This document shows positions 63,658 through 64,000 of a DNA stretch of 64,000 nt, one piece after another; within the stretch, counting starts at the first letter, position 1, and the number at the start of each line of letters is the position of its first letter. Location of the stretch: the NCBI RefSeq assembly GCF_010731615.1, contig NZ_AP022618.1, forward strand, positions 4,216,001 to 4,280,000. Reading direction: 5' to 3'. The notes beneath the pieces were generated by a model. That model was not told the origin of the DNA. It saw nothing but the letters and a program-made list of their open reading frames with translations, and searched no databases. The translations under genes were made by a program, and so were the position numbers. The DNA is from Mycolicibacterium insubricum (GTDB taxonomy: Bacteria > Actinomycetota > Actinomycetes > Mycobacteriales > Mycobacteriaceae).

Positions 63658-64000
63658 CTACGCGCCGTGCTCCGGCGCGCTGTGCCCTGACATTGTGCGG
63701 CCCCGATCCTGACGCCACAACCGGCGGGTCTCCCCGAGCATCCGGCCCTGCCACCACCACAGCGCCTCCAGCGCCGCCGCGCCGCACAGCCCGATCCCGA
63801 CCCCGGCCAGCGTCAGCCACAGATTCGACGGGTCGAGCAGGAACAACTCCCGGGCGAACGGCAGCGAAAAAATCACCACGTAGGCCAATCCGCAGGCCGC
63901 GACCAACGCGACCCGCCACCACTGATAGGGCCGGGCGACCGTGGCCAGCACCCACCACGCGCAGATCAGCAGGGTGATCAGCGCCGCCGTCGAGGCCTGC
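63658..64000 (-). CDS. ctpE: C-terminal end of a P-type ATPase, CtpE-like (5' end missing)
   Basis: The frame is open to the window end; about 113 residues of the C-terminus are visible. Three hydrophobic helices are seen ([56 protein letters not shown]), then a basic cytosolic tail ([20 protein letters not shown]). Short internal GTG readings such as [12 protein letters not shown] are not starts. With the Rv0909/Rv0910-like genes following on the strand, the fit is to CtpE (Rv0908), a metal cation P-type ATPase linked to Ca2+ uptake. The catalytic parts lie outside. Confidence 0.65.
   Translation of the reverse strand, partial: QASTAALITLLICAWWVLATVARPYQWWRVALVAACGLAYVVIFSLPFARELFLLDPSNLWLTLAGVGIGLCGAAALEALWWWQGRMLGETRRLWRQDRGRTMSGHSAPEHGA

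Overview
The window is GC-rich actinobacterial DNA from a non-tuberculous mycobacterium (Mycolicibacterium type), judged from gene content and not from a search. Many genes match, in kind and in neighbourhood, the Mycobacterium tuberculosis H37Rv interval of about Rv0908-Rv0972: ctpE end, Rv0909/Rv0910, mntH, Rv0926c/Rv0927c, ku, ligD, Rv0940c, fpg, an SDR (Rv0945), pgi, chorismate mutase, uvrD1, an M23 peptidase, sucCD, DUF5336, perM, purN, purH, MoxR/VWA and fadE12/echA7. Rv numbers are recalled orthology, not computed. I see no transposase, phage gene or CRISPR array.

Layout. 0-5 kb: end of an acyl-CoA dehydrogenase with its enoyl-CoA hydratase, a DUF1707 protein, an unrecognised exported protein and a 3-hydroxyacyl-CoA dehydrogenase. 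5-12 kb: VWA and MoxR-like genes, a pair of 44-base hairpin repeats, a bestrophin, and purH/purN. 12-17 kb: envelope and membrane proteins (perM, DUF5336, a PknH-type sensor domain) and a thiolase-like protein. 17-26.5 kb: a possible HdeA-like lipoprotein, sucCD, an M23 peptidase, uvrD1, chorismate mutase and pgi. 26.5-31.6 kb: an SDR, a DNA glycosylase, cobF, an AurF-type diiron protein with a DUF4873 partner, and an F420-type oxidoreductase under an excellent KstR-type operator.

31.6-41.9 kb: divergent ligD and ku (non-homologous end joining), oxidoreductases, mntH, a DUF3349 remnant, a quinone reductase, a second and third luciferase-like oxidoreductase, and tRNA-Arg(CCU). 41.9-47.4 kb: accD-accA-fadE, probably leucine/branched-chain catabolism, divergent from a TetR regulator with two palindromic operators between them. 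47.4-53 kb: a histidine kinase, a LuxR-type regulator, a receiver-only protein, and a sulfate-type ABC transporter without its binding protein. 53-60.6 kb: small exported proteins, an amino acid permease, mgtC, and a GlcNAc PTS/nagA locus. 60.5-64 kb: a three-copy 88-base tandem repeat, a DevR/DevS-like pair whose kinase has only the haem-type GAF domain, and the Rv0910/Rv0909/ctpE group.

The most unusual parts are non-coding. They include tandem and dispersed repeats that abut stop codons (24.7, 31.6 and 60.6 kb), paired 44-base hairpins at 8.6 kb, and PhoP-like direct repeats plus a CRP-like palindrome between mgtC and a small exported protein. There are also CRP-like sites before sucC, a structured stretch before devR, and Cys-containing short reading frames ahead of two genes.
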